Assembly: GCA_934512135.1 (NCBI GenBank)
Contig: CAKSWT010000013.1
Location: 1 to 64,000 of the forward strand
Length of the DNA: 64,000 nt
DNA from: an uncultured Oscillospiraceae bacterium
Lineage (GTDB): Bacteria > Bacillota > Clostridia > Oscillospirales > Oscillospiraceae
Direction of reading: 5' to 3'
The position numbers and the translations under genes were made by a program. Positions 51,086 to 60,502 of the stretch are shown here, piece after piece (positions within the stretch are counted from its first letter, which is position 1; each line of letters starts with the position of its first letter). Under the pieces are notes generated by a model. It had not been told where the DNA came from, searched no databases, and worked only from the letters and a program-made list of their open reading frames with translations.

Positions 51086-52387
51086 TCATTTTAATTTCGG
51101 AACCCCTTGCGTACGTCGATAGGCTCCCGGTGCCATATTTTCATATTTTTTAAACACTCTGGAAAAGATCCATCGGTTAGAAAAACCTACATTGGAGGAG
51201 ATCTCATCCAGTGTATGGCCTGTATTGCGCAATTCTATTTTTGCGGCATCTATTCTTATTTTCTGGAGATATTCCAATAGGCCAATGCCCATATCTGCCT
51301 TGAAAATACGGGACAAATAGGAAGGACTGATCCGAAACTCCTCCGCAATGGATGCGGCGCACAAATTTGGGTCTGTGTAATTGGTACGAATAAACTGCTC
51401 AATTTGCGGCAGCTTGCGGTTTCTTGCATTAGGAGCAGTGTAAAATTGGTCCTCCAGCGTTGCAAGAATATCATAGGCGATTTCCCGCATTTGCTGATAG
51501 GTTTGGGCGCGACTCAAGCTGTGCAGAAGTTTGGCCAGCCGTGGATCATGAGAGGGTTCTCGGCTGCTACCGCCTATAGCGGAATCCACTACCAGCTCCA
51601 TGCGGGAAAACACAGTTGGAAGGTCCTTTTCCAGGAAAGAATTGGCCATAATGCTGGTATCAATAATTTGGTCCAGTACTGCGGCAGCATCAAAGAAAGC
51701 GTGCTGTTGGATCCGCTGCCAGAAAACCTGTTCCAGGGTATAGAGCTGCGGCCCGGCGGTGGGAGTGGGAAGCGCATAGTCGTAGGCGGTACATACGCTT
51801 TCGCCGCTGCCGCGGTGTTCGGAAGCGGTGTGCGCGGAACGGTAGAGCGCCCGGGGACCCTCGTCCATGGAGGATAGCTTACTGATGGAGATGTGATCCA
51901 CGTTCAGATCCTGATGCAGCGAGGGGTATTGATTAACAAGCATAGCCTGCAGCTGCCGGCAAAAAGGCTTTCCGGTTTCCGGGCTGTCCACGGTTTCCGG
52001 CGGAAGGGCATTGATGAGACAGGCAACCAAACCAGAGATACTGAAGAAAAACGGCTCTCCGAAGACAGATATTCTGTCGGTAAGCGCACTGGAAATTGCG
52101 TCCGGGGGAGCCGTTTCCGGAAGTGTTTTTGACGGCTCACTGCCGTAGAACAAGATCAGCATATACCATGGAGTTGTGGGCCGCTCAAAAAACTGTTCCA
52201 TAAAGACGGTAAGATCGGGGCTCATCTGGTCGTCCAGAACCGCCCGTTCCATGGTGTGCTGGAGAAGTGTTTTTTTCATCCGCTGATTTTCCGTACGCAA
52301 GTCTTGCAGTTCCTGGCGAAGTTGCAAATTTTCAGCATGAAGCGCGGAAAGGGATTGATCGTCTTTTTGGGGGACCGAGAGAGACAT
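51086..52387 (-). CDS. AraC-family regulator with coiled-coil N-terminus
   Basis: The protein has 433 residues. The first 50 are a coiled coil (LHAENLQLRQELQDLRTENQRM). Residues about 60-300 form an unidentified sensor or dimer part. The last 100 hold two helix-turn-helix units (AASIAEEFRISPSYLSRIFKADMG and LDEISSNVGFSNRWIFSRVFKKYENMAPGAYR), standard for AraC. There is no membrane helix, so the signal should be cytoplasmic. It lies between the two groups of cluster genes and probably controls one or both. Confidence 0.88.
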   Translation of the reverse strand: MSLSVPQKDDQSLSALHAENLQLRQELQDLRTENQRMKKTLLQHTMERAVLDDQMSPDLTVFMEQFFERPTTPWYMLILFYGSEPSKTLPETAPPDAISSALTDRISVFGEPFFFSISGLVACLINALPPETVDSPETGKPFCRQLQAMLVNQYPSLHQDLNVDHISISKLSSMDEGPRALYRSAHTASEHRGSGESVCTAYDYALPTPTAGPQLYTLEQVFWQRIQQHAFFDAAAVLDQIIDTSIMANSFLEKDLPTVFSRMELVVDSAIGGSSREPSHDPRLAKLLHSLSRAQTYQQMREIAYDILATLEDQFYTAPNARNRKLPQIEQFIRTNYTDPNLCAASIAEEFRISPSYLSRIFKADMGIGLLEYLQKIRIDAAKIELRNTGHTLDEISSNVGFSNRWIFSRVFKKYENMAPGAYRRTQGVPKLK

Positions 52388-52685
52388 GGATATCCAACTT
52401 CCTTTCTAAAATGTGGTGCGGCAAAATTAGGGTCAATAGCCGTAAATCAATCAAAAAAATAGCGATATATAGGCAAAGCAGATAATTTGTTAGCGAGAAA
52501 AAACGGGAAAGGCGTAAAAAACGGCAATGAAAAAAATAGGCACAGATTCTACAAAACAGGCCCTTTTTTCCTCGGCTTAGGTGGGTTATCATAAAAAGGT
52601 AAGCGTAGGAATGACGATCCTTGCGGTGTGATTTGCTGAAATGCCGCCAATTTGTGCGAAATAGAGGACAGCCTGTCCACAGTGT

Positions 52686-53975
52686 TTACACACCGTCTTC
52701 AGATTCCGGGACGTCCTCTTGGCGGAGCGCGTTGCGCAGGGCACCCGGGGTCACATCATTGATAGAACGAAACGCCCGGTACATGGTGGAAAGATCAGAA
52801 TACCCCGCCGCTGTCGCGATCTCCCGCATGGACCATGTGGGCTGCTGCTGAAGCAGCGCCTGGGCGCACTGCAGTCGCCGCTGCTGTATAAATTGATAAA
52901 GGGTCAGACCGTAATAATATCGAAACTGCTTTGCCAAGTGAGCTTTACAAAGGTGGAACCGGTCAGATATTTGTGTAATGGTCAGATTTGGGTCGGTGAT
53001 ATGCTCCTCCACATAGGCGCGGATGGTCTGGATACGTTTTTGCCGGCCAATGGTACGAAGCGTTTTATTTTGCTGCTGAAGTTCTGTGATCAATTCCAGC
53101 ATGGTTCTGCGAAATGTGGCTTCTTTCTCAAACCCCATGGCCCGGCTCACGATATTGTGTTGCTTGATATAGGATACATCCACCATTCCGGCGCTTCCCA
53201 GATAGTCTGTGAAGGTCAGCATGAAAAGCTGAAGATGGTGGTGTAGCGATTCCATGGAGGGTACGCTGTTTTTGAGGATCGTATCGCAGATATCCTTGGA
53301 AATTGCTTCAACAGTGGATTCCTCGCGAGACAGTTGCTCAGATATGGCCACAGAAAATTGCCGGTAAACGCTCATATCATCTGTAAAAGCACCCAGGAGT
53401 TGACGCTGAGAATCCAGATGGACCGGAGATGTGCTATGACTGAGAAAGTCATAGTATTCCGCTGCGTGATACAGCTGGCTGTAAGCACGGAAAATGCCCA
53501 TGGCACCGTATTCAAAATCGCTGAGAATGATACGGAGGGCGGGGTATTCAGATTCAAGCGCAGTCTGAAGCTCGATAAACGTGTCATGCAGATGCATAAG
53601 AGCCTGATCCGCCTCCGGATCACCCTCCGCCAGACGGGGAAAGCAGCACAGGATATAGATTTTTCCGCCAATGGTAAAGCAATGCCAAAGTGTGCCGGAA
53701 ATGCGGAGCTTAGCGAAATCAATCACCTGTTTCGCCCAATCCGTATTCTTGATATCGATGGCTCCGGATGGGTCCTCCTGAATCATCGCCATGGAAAACG
53801 CGCCGTTACCAAGAAAAAAACCCAGGTCCTCCAAATCAGAGAAACAACCTTTTGCCGTGTGATAGTGGCACAGCGTAATGGCCTGAAACAGATCGGCAGT
53901 CAAAACACCTTGAGGGGAGCTTGCAAATTCCCCAAAGTAATCCCGATTCGGATGTAGAGAACTATATAACAGCAT
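52686..53975 (-). CDS. AraC-family regulator (2)
   Basis: The 429-residue protein has an N-terminal domain of about 320 residues with no match. It ends in the AraC DNA-binding part (ITQISDRFHLCKAHLAKQFRYYYGL and MREIATAAGYSDLSTMYRAFRSINDVTPGALR). It is transcribed divergently from the beta-helix gene, with palindromic AT-rich sites in the 130-bp gap, and so probably regulates that gene and itself. The 298 bp between the two AraC genes are AT-rich, with only a GGACAGCCTGTCC palindrome (52666-52678). Confidence 0.88.
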   Translation of the reverse strand: MLLYSSLHPNRDYFGEFASSPQGVLTADLFQAITLCHYHTAKGCFSDLEDLGFFLGNGAFSMAMIQEDPSGAIDIKNTDWAKQVIDFAKLRISGTLWHCFTIGGKIYILCCFPRLAEGDPEADQALMHLHDTFIELQTALESEYPALRIILSDFEYGAMGIFRAYSQLYHAAEYYDFLSHSTSPVHLDSQRQLLGAFTDDMSVYRQFSVAISEQLSREESTVEAISKDICDTILKNSVPSMESLHHHLQLFMLTFTDYLGSAGMVDVSYIKQHNIVSRAMGFEKEATFRRTMLELITELQQQNKTLRTIGRQKRIQTIRAYVEEHITDPNLTITQISDRFHLCKAHLAKQFRYYYGLTLYQFIQQRRLQCAQALLQQQPTWSMREIATAAGYSDLSTMYRAFRSINDVTPGALRNALRQEDVPESEDGV

Positions 53976-53987
53976 AAAATCACCCCT

Positions 53988-54048
53988 GTTTGCAATTATA
54001 ACATATAATTGCGAACATTTAAATAATTATAAAAATTATTTATAATTA
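53988..54048. promoter_or_regulatory. Palindromic operator candidates in divergent promoter
   Basis: GTTTGCAATTATA (53988-54000) and TATAATTGCGAAC (54004-54016) form a 13-bp inverted repeat with one mismatch. TAATTATAA (54024-54032) and TTATAATTA (54040-54048) form a second. Both lie between the AraC gene at 52686 and the gene at 54106. Related TTTGCA boxes occur at 55674-55705. Confidence 0.5.
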
Positions 54049-54105
54049 TATTTGCGGTATTTGGCGGTTTACGCTGCTGGATATAAAGTTAGGAGGAAAT
54101 CAAAT

Positions 54106-55659
54106 ATGAATACGATTCATGAAGCCTGTCCTGCTTATGGGATGCCAATACTGGAGGGACCGGTAAACAAGCCCCCCAAGGCCACCATGGAAGAGATCAT
54201 GCGTGCGGCGGGGATGGATCCCAAGGATATGCCGCCGCTGCAGCCGCCTGCCGCAGCAGAATTGGCGCCCAACCCGCCGACCTGCCGCCCGTCGGAACAT
54301 CCCGGATCGGTTCCTGGCGCGGATGTGGAACCTGGTAAGCCCGGTCCCGGTATGCCGGGCGGAGGGCCTCCCAAGGCACCGCCATTCCCCCGAATGGAAT
54401 CCATGGACGTTTTGGACGGCAAGCTCTATATGGCGGAAACGCCCTACGCCGATATTTCCGGAGATATTACAGACAGCGCCATGCGAGGAGCGTCCTATTC
54501 TACTGATGAGGTGTGCCTCAACGGGTTGTATGTTGGCGGCAACTCGGAATATGAGATCAAGGATTCTCAATTTGAACTGACGGGCTACGGTTTGGATGAC
54601 TTTGCCGGTATTGGCGCGGCGGTGATGGTCAATGACAGCGCAAAAGTCACCATGGAAAACACAAATGTTACGACCCATGGTGTGATCCGGCCTTGTACTG
54701 TGGCTACCGGCGAATCCACACTGATCGTCCGTAACTGTGTGCTGGACGCTAAGGGCGGCGAAATCCCCAAGAGCTATGTGCCTCGTGTGGCTTCCGGTAT
54801 GATGGAGCCGCCTCCAGGATTAAAGCTGGGCGGAAACTGCCGGACCCATTTGAGCATGGGCAATTCCAAGGCGTATTTCTATGACTCCAAGATCCTGGCC
54901 CATTCCTGGGCGGCTCTCAGCACCGACGGGTCTCAGGGAGATTTGTATCTGGAGGCAAACAACTGTGATGTGGTCTGCGATACCATCGGATACGCAACCT
55001 ATGCGGACGGCGGCTGCCATAACGTGCTGAATAACTGCCGGATCACAGTGGATACCCATGTGGCGATCATTGCCGGGGATGCCTGGGTGAAGTTCAATGA
55101 CTGCACAGCCAAGGCCGGGCAGTATGCCGGAATGCTTCACGGCGTTCGCGGCCACCACTCCGAGACCAGCGAATGCCACATCTGCGGCGGCGATTGGGAG
55201 GTCGGAGAGGCGTTGTTCTTCGTGAAGTCGGAGAATGTGTATCTGAAGCTGGATGGGGCGAAGGTCAAGACCGGGAAATATCTGATCCACGCCATTGTCA
55301 ATGATGATCCCGCCGCCACGAAGGTTCCGGAGGAATTGAAGGGTAAGGTCTACGGTGTCAACGCTGTGATTGCCAACGGCAAGTATACCGGAGACATTAT
55401 TCATGAGGATACGGATCGGACCATGAATGTGACGATTCAAAACGCAACTGTTACAGGTCATATTGAGGATGCTTATATCAAGCTGGATCAGGCCAAGTGG
55501 ATCGCAACGGAAAACTCCAAGGTCTGTCTGGTGGGTTCTGTGGAACCGGAGCAGATCGATGCAGCCTCCGGTGTGATCGTTATGGCCAAGGCCGGGGAGG
55601 GCTGCGCGCTCAATGGAGAATACACGCTGGCCTCCGGTGGGATCCTGATGGTTCGATAA
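54106..55659 (+). CDS. Parallel beta-helix protein without signal peptide
   Basis: The 517-residue protein starts at ATG 54106 after TAGGAGGAAATC. No signal peptide is present. Residues 20-110 are rich in Pro, Gly and Met. From about residue 120 the sequence consists of short strand-turn repeats (NGLYVGGNSEYEIKDSQFEL, AAVMVNDSAKVTMENTNV, LSMGNSKAYFYDSKILAHS, NVLNNCRITV, TIQNATVTGHIEDAYIKLDQ) typical of right-handed beta-helices. Such proteins are often lyases or binding scaffolds. Here, being cytoplasmic and in an enzyme cluster, it could be a lyase, isomerase or assembly platform. No catalytic site is recognised. Confidence 0.68.
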   Translation: MNTIHEACPAYGMPILEGPVNKPPKATMEEIMRAAGMDPKDMPPLQPPAAAELAPNPPTCRPSEHPGSVPGADVEPGKPGPGMPGGGPPKAPPFPRMESMDVLDGKLYMAETPYADISGDITDSAMRGASYSTDEVCLNGLYVGGNSEYEIKDSQFELTGYGLDDFAGIGAAVMVNDSAKVTMENTNVTTHGVIRPCTVATGESTLIVRNCVLDAKGGEIPKSYVPRVASGMMEPPPGLKLGGNCRTHLSMGNSKAYFYDSKILAHSWAALSTDGSQGDLYLEANNCDVVCDTIGYATYADGGCHNVLNNCRITVDTHVAIIAGDAWVKFNDCTAKAGQYAGMLHGVRGHHSETSECHICGGDWEVGEALFFVKSENVYLKLDGAKVKTGKYLIHAIVNDDPAATKVPEELKGKVYGVNAVIANGKYTGDIIHEDTDRTMNVTIQNATVTGHIEDAYIKLDQAKWIATENSKVCLVGSVEPEQIDAASGVIVMAKAGEGCALNGEYTLASGGILMVR

Positions 55660-55673
55660 ACGCATAAATTGAC

Positions 55674-55705
55674 TTATTTGCAAATAAAAAATAAAATTTG
55701 CATAT
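55674..55705. promoter_or_regulatory. TTTGCA boxes upstream of the third operon
   Basis: TTATTTGCAAATAA (55674-55687) is a perfect 14-bp palindrome, and ATTTGCATAT follows at 55696-55705. The 179-bp gap before the binding-protein gene at 55839 is very AT-rich and must hold its promoter; TATAAA (55793-55798) is a possible -10. The resemblance to the sites at 53988 suggests a shared regulator. Confidence 0.45.
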
Positions 55706-55838
55706 ATTGAGTTAGTATGGCGACATCGGATTTTGGCAATTTGAAATAATTTCTTACGATTGCAAAAAAATATGTTTTTGTTAAACTGAAACTATAAAGT
55801 GCAGCTAATGGCTGTTAAGTAAAAAAGGAGATGTTCCT

Positions 55839-57671
55839 ATGAAGAAAAGAACCTTGGCTGTCCTACTGGCGGTATCCATGCTGATTTGTGTATGTGCGGC
55901 CTGTGGAAATGGTACGGCGGACAGTGCGGCCACAGTGCCGTCCAAGAGTGAGCAGGTGGCACCCGAACAGACGAATGCACCTACCCCGGCGGACCCCTCC
56001 GCTGCGAAGGAAGGCTCCGCAGTGGAGGCTCCTGCGGAAAGCGGTGACAACACAGAAGCCAATGCCAACATGGACTTTGCACCCCATCAGGCCATGCTGA
56101 AGGAGTTGACGACGCAGCTTCCTATCACGGATGAGAATGTGACGCTGACCTATCTACTGGGATTTGAAACCAATTCCCTGAACTACATAGACGGCGGTGA
56201 TCTGATGAACCACCAGGTTTGGGCATGGCTCCGGGAGAACACCGGCGTGAATGTGGACCTCACTGTGGTGGACAAGGTCAGTGAATCGGATAAGTTCAAT
56301 TTGATGATCGCCTCGGGCGAGTATACCGACCTTCTGAACATGGGCAACTACTCCGCCGGGGTGGAGGCCGCCTATGAGGAGGACATCGTCATTGATCTGG
56401 GAGATTATCTGGAAACGGAGATGCCTAATTACTCGAAAATCATTCACTCCGATCAGAACATTTTGAAGGATGTACAGGACGGAGGAATGTTCCTGAAGGT
56501 CTATCCTGTCAAAGATCAGATTGCGAATCCCATGGGTCTTGGCGCGTTTGTCCGCATGGACTGGCTGGAGGACCTTGATATGGAAGTTCCCCAGACCTAT
56601 GACGAGCTGACTGACGTACTTCGTGCCTTTAAGACCGAGAAAAAGGCCGCGGAGCCCATGGCACTGTTCAACACCGTGTCCCTGCAAAACGGATTGCTCT
56701 CCGGCGGGTTTGGCTCTCTGGCGGAATTGTCGGCCAACGGTATGGGTACAAATTTTTCCAACTCTTTCTATCAGGAGGATGGGGAGGTTATCTACGGCGC
56801 AACGGCAGATGGTACCAGGAAATATCTTTCTTGGCTCCATGAGCTGAACGAGGAAGGCCTCATCAACTTTGAGAATATGCAGAACCGGGAGACCAATCCT
56901 TTCTCGGACATGAATGCCGGGTATGCGGCGGACGGCACCAACGGCTACATCTTCTCCAACCAGCCCTTTGGTGGCAATTATTCCACCATGGCGGCGGACC
57001 AGTACGGCGACGACAAGTGCAATTGGTGGCCGGTGCAGGATGTGGCCGAGGAAGCCGGGCAGACCATTCCCTTCTTTGAGGAGAACTCCCTGGTGGATTC
57101 CTCCGGCGCGGCGGCCATCTCGATCTCCTCCCAGTGTAAGGATGTGGAAGCTGCCCTGCGGTTCCTGGACTACGGCTACAGCTACGACGGTGCGGTCCTT
57201 TACAACTATGGGTTCCAAAAAGGCTCCGGCCACGATGTGGAGACCTGGGACTTTAATGACGAGGGCATTCCTACTTTTGATGCCGAGGCCATGAACAGCA
57301 TTGCTACCACCAATATCGCCTCCAGTGTTGTAGCAACCAAGGATCTGGCGGGTGTGGTATTTGACGCACGGCTGGCCTTTGAGTTTGGCGAGCGGGAGCT
57401 CTCCTGCTTCGATGCCTGGAGCACCAACAAGAATACCAATAATGTTCTCGGCTCCGATGTGCAGCTGACGGCAGAGGAGAATACCGATGCCTCGGCCATT
57501 TACAGCGACATCATCACCTATGTGGGAACGTCTGCCCTGCAATTCATCAACGGCGATCTGGATGTGGATGACGACGGGGACTGGGAGAAGTATGTTTCTA
57601 CAATTGAGGGCATGAACCTCTCTGGTCTGACGGAAATCATTCAGGCGGCCTATGACCGCGCCAATTCTTAA
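55839..57671 (+). CDS. Solute-binding lipoprotein, LplA-like (3)
   Basis: The 610-residue protein starts after AAAGGAG and has lipobox VCAAC. The pattern FVRMDWLEDLDMEVPQTYDELTDVLRAF and FLDYGYSYDGAVLYNYG places it with the other binding proteins of the cluster. It heads the plus-strand operon that continues through flavodoxin, dehydratase, beta-domain, another binding protein and oxidoreductase genes. No permease follows. Confidence 0.82.
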   Translation: MKKRTLAVLLAVSMLICVCAACGNGTADSAATVPSKSEQVAPEQTNAPTPADPSAAKEGSAVEAPAESGDNTEANANMDFAPHQAMLKELTTQLPITDENVTLTYLLGFETNSLNYIDGGDLMNHQVWAWLRENTGVNVDLTVVDKVSESDKFNLMIASGEYTDLLNMGNYSAGVEAAYEEDIVIDLGDYLETEMPNYSKIIHSDQNILKDVQDGGMFLKVYPVKDQIANPMGLGAFVRMDWLEDLDMEVPQTYDELTDVLRAFKTEKKAAEPMALFNTVSLQNGLLSGGFGSLAELSANGMGTNFSNSFYQEDGEVIYGATADGTRKYLSWLHELNEEGLINFENMQNRETNPFSDMNAGYAADGTNGYIFSNQPFGGNYSTMAADQYGDDKCNWWPVQDVAEEAGQTIPFFEENSLVDSSGAAAISISSQCKDVEAALRFLDYGYSYDGAVLYNYGFQKGSGHDVETWDFNDEGIPTFDAEAMNSIATTNIASSVVATKDLAGVVFDARLAFEFGERELSCFDAWSTNKNTNNVLGSDVQLTAEENTDASAIYSDIITYVGTSALQFINGDLDVDDDGDWEKYVSTIEGMNLSGLTEIIQAAYDRANS

Positions 57672-57740
57672 GTATGCGATCGGGTACATTCTGTGTGCTC
57701 TGAACCCATAAACCCCCAAACAAAAAAGGAGGAACAATAC

Positions 57741-59009
57741 ATGAACTTTGCAGGAACCTATACCTATCTGATGGAAACCCCCAGCGGTAAGCGGGAGACG
57801 AAAGTTGTCATCCGTAAGACGGCCCGGGCCTATGAGGGAGAGCTTGTCTCATCCCATGGCGGCTGCGAGCTGCTGGAGAACATCCACACCAAGGGCGACG
57901 CAATCATCTTCGAGGCCCAGTGCGGCCCCGCCAAGCAGGAGATTACCATTGACAAGGCCAAGATGGCCGGCAGCGTGGTCATTGCCCAGGACGACGGCAA
58001 CGACAAGACCGCCGCCCTGGAGGGCCTCAAGTACGAGGAGGCCAAGCGCAGGGCGCTGATTCTTTATGCTACCATGACCAAAAACACCGAGAAGATCGCC
58101 CTGGCCATGAAGGTGTCCTTTGAGTACTACAACTGGGAGTGCAACTGCATTCGCCTGAAGAAGTCCAACAAGTGGGAGGAACTGCAGGATAAGCTGTACT
58201 TTGACGACTATGACGTGGTGTGCCTGGGTTCTCCCATTGTTGCAGGCTATCCTCTGACCATTGTCAATAAGCTGTTCTCCCTGGGTGCCGGCGGCGAGCT
58301 GGAAAATAACGTCCAGAAGATGGTGGATTCCGGAAAGAAGTTTGAAATGAACAGCCAGACCATGGGCGGCGGACCCGATGGTGTCGGCGGTGTTGGAGGC
58401 GGAATGCCTCCCATGCCGGAAGGCGGTATGCCCGGCGGTCCCGCACCGGAGGGTATGCCTCCCATGCCAGAAGGCGGTATGCCCGGCGGCCCTGGCGGTC
58501 CGGGAGGACCCGGTGATGCGCCCGGCGGAGCCCCCGGTATGGGTGGACCTACCTTCCGGCGGAGAAGCTGCTCCTATCCCGGCGGCCCGGTTCGTGACAA
58601 CTATCAGCCTCTGGGTATTGTGTTTACCACTTATGGTGGTGGCTTCTATGGCTCCGGCGAGTCTAAGGCGACCCTGGCTGCCTTGAAGCTGTTCCTGGAG
58701 CTTCAGAACGTGACTGTGGTGGGTACCTTTGCCTGCTGCGGTATTGAGTTCGGACCTGCGGGTGTTGCCGAGGGCGATAAGCCTAACGTCATGGGACCCG
58801 GCGGCATTCAGGACCCCAACTACTACGAGTGCAAGGATGGGAAGAAGATCCAGGGCTCCTACTTCTTCCACAATCAGATGTGGAACCATCCCAACGAGCG
58901 GGATATCAACAAGGCCAAGTATCTTGTTGCCGACCTAGTGGAGGATTACTTCCTGACCTATGACGGCCAGCGTGGATTTGTGAGCAGCGAGTATATCTCG
59001 ATGTCATAA
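57741..59009 (+). CDS. Beta-domain plus flavodoxin-like fusion with Gly/Pro linker (3)
   Basis: The protein has 422 residues, starting at ATG 57741 after AGGAGGAAC. Residues 1-90 form the small beta-domain (FAGTYTYLMETPSGKRETKV). The flavodoxin part follows, but its phosphate loop reads ATMTKNTEKIA, with Lys in place of the Gly of TGNT, so FMN binding may differ. A long Met/Pro/Gly tract (repeats of GGMPGGP and GGMPPMPE) is inserted at the same place as in the paralogue at 41969, before LGIVFTTYGGG. FACCGIE and NERDINKAKYLVADLVEDY are shared C-terminal landmarks. Confidence 0.75.
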   Translation: MNFAGTYTYLMETPSGKRETKVVIRKTARAYEGELVSSHGGCELLENIHTKGDAIIFEAQCGPAKQEITIDKAKMAGSVVIAQDDGNDKTAALEGLKYEEAKRRALILYATMTKNTEKIALAMKVSFEYYNWECNCIRLKKSNKWEELQDKLYFDDYDVVCLGSPIVAGYPLTIVNKLFSLGAGGELENNVQKMVDSGKKFEMNSQTMGGGPDGVGGVGGGMPPMPEGGMPGGPAPEGMPPMPEGGMPGGPGGPGGPGDAPGGAPGMGGPTFRRRSCSYPGGPVRDNYQPLGIVFTTYGGGFYGSGESKATLAALKLFLELQNVTVVGTFACCGIEFGPAGVAEGDKPNVMGPGGIQDPNYYECKDGKKIQGSYFFHNQMWNHPNERDINKAKYLVADLVEDYFLTYDGQRGFVSSEYISMS

Positions 59010-59021
59010 CACCCTTTTCCG

Positions 59022-59059
59022 GTCAAGCAGGAACAGTCCATGGGCTGTTCCTGTTTGAC
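59022..59059 (+). promoter_or_regulatory. Intercistronic hairpin
   Basis: GTCAAGCAGGAACAG (59022-59036) pairs with CTGTTCCTGTTTGAC (59045-59059) with one G-T pair, followed by TAAAACAC. It sits between the flavodoxin and dehydratase-like genes and may be a partial terminator or processing site. Confidence 0.5.
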
Positions 59060-59093
59060 TAAAACACAATGCTACCATGAAAGGATGAATTCT

Positions 59094-60491
59094 ATGGGAA
59101 CCGGTAAATTTCGGACCGTATACCCCGGCGTCTGGACCGAGCGGGAAAAGCCCTACGCCGAGGAGTATATGGCAAAGATTAAAGAGCTGGAGGATCGCGG
59201 CCCCATCGATGTACAGGCGCTGATTTCCGGCAAAATTGAAAAAGGCACCCAGGGCTTCACCAATGTCCTTGAAGTCAAAGAGGACATGATGCTCTATAAT
59301 GCGAAGAAATACGATCCCGACAACAAGCTTTACACGGACGATGCGTATGCAAGGTCTTTGGGTTATCAGGGGAAAATCGCTATGCCCGCTTTCGCGGCCC
59401 ATGATGACAGCTTCCTGACTGCTTTTAATGGCAAGGCGCGGGACTTCCTCTGTGTGACGGGTCTGCACCATGAGATCGAGCAGCTTCTGCCCGTGTATGC
59501 GGGCGATACCATCTATCTGGTAAAGGATAAGCTGGAGCTTATTGACCTGACCCCCAAGGAGGGCAGTGCCTATCGGAACCTGGTACTCAAGTGCTATGGC
59601 TCCGCTTACAATCAGAAAGGCGAAAAGGTTCTGGAGGTTCTGTTCTCCGCCCGGGAAAACCTCAAATCCTACGAGGACCCCGCCGACATGAAGCCCGGCA
59701 CCAAGGCATGGGAAAGCCCCGACTGGTGGACCCGGCCCCAGCCCCAGTATACCGACGAGGTCTGGCAGGAGATATTTGACCTCTGGGCAAATGAGAAGCC
59801 CCGGGGAGATGAAGTCCTCTACTGGGAGGATGTCAATGTCGGAGATATGCCCAATGTGACTCTGGATGGCCCCATCCACACCTCCGCTATGCCCCAGCCC
59901 GGTGCCTGCTTCGGCATGGCAACCTGCGGCAGCCGTACCATGAAGGAATTGGCGGACCCCGCAGTGCGGGAGAGCATGACCCGGGACGAGACAGGCTTGT
60001 ACTATCCGGCGGATATGACCCAGTGGAACCCGGAGGTTCCCCAGTGGCGGGATCCGGACGACAAAATGGGTCCGCCTCCCGGCAGTCCTCCTCCCGGTGA
60101 CCCCAATGCAGTACCCAAGCGGGCGGTGTTTATTAACTTTATGGGCCGGGACTTCGCCATCCACCACATTAACAACTGGATGGGTACCCACGGTTGGATC
60201 CAGAACATCCGCTGGGGCATCATGACCGACCCGGTGGAGCAGGATTATGCCTTCCCCAAGAACACCGCTGTGCAGGAGATGATCGAGAAGATTCCCGCCA
60301 TGAAGGGCAAGAAGTGCAACACCCACGGACTCCAGTATGATGTCATGAAAATTCACTCCCAGGTCTATGACAAGTATGAGAAGAACGGTGAGCATTTCGT
60401 GGAGCTGGGCTTCTGGATCACCACTATGAACGATGACGAAATCTACGAGGAAGGCGGCGCAACCATTAAGCTGCCCTCCCGGAACGGATAA
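59094..60491 (+). CDS. Tandem hot-dog (FAS1-like dehydratase/MaoC) protein (3)
   Basis: The 465-residue protein starts at ATG 59094, 8 nt after AAAGGA; an ATG at 59085 is too close to it. Domain 1 contains DNKLYTDDAYARSLGYQGKIAMP; domain 2 has WQEIFDLWANEKPRGDEVLYWEDVNVGDMP and INNWMGTHGWIQNIRWGIM, ending with TIKLPSR. A short Gly/Pro insert (GPPPGSPPPGDP) lies where paralogue 1 has its longer one. The cluster encodes three versions, which suggests several related substrates or a mixed complex. Confidence 0.72.
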   Translation: MGTGKFRTVYPGVWTEREKPYAEEYMAKIKELEDRGPIDVQALISGKIEKGTQGFTNVLEVKEDMMLYNAKKYDPDNKLYTDDAYARSLGYQGKIAMPAFAAHDDSFLTAFNGKARDFLCVTGLHHEIEQLLPVYAGDTIYLVKDKLELIDLTPKEGSAYRNLVLKCYGSAYNQKGEKVLEVLFSARENLKSYEDPADMKPGTKAWESPDWWTRPQPQYTDEVWQEIFDLWANEKPRGDEVLYWEDVNVGDMPNVTLDGPIHTSAMPQPGACFGMATCGSRTMKELADPAVRESMTRDETGLYYPADMTQWNPEVPQWRDPDDKMGPPPGSPPPGDPNAVPKRAVFINFMGRDFAIHHINNWMGTHGWIQNIRWGIMTDPVEQDYAFPKNTAVQEMIEKIPAMKGKKCNTHGLQYDVMKIHSQVYDKYEKNGEHFVELGFWITTMNDDEIYEEGGATIKLPSRNG

Positions 60492-60502
60492 GGAGGAACA
60501 TA

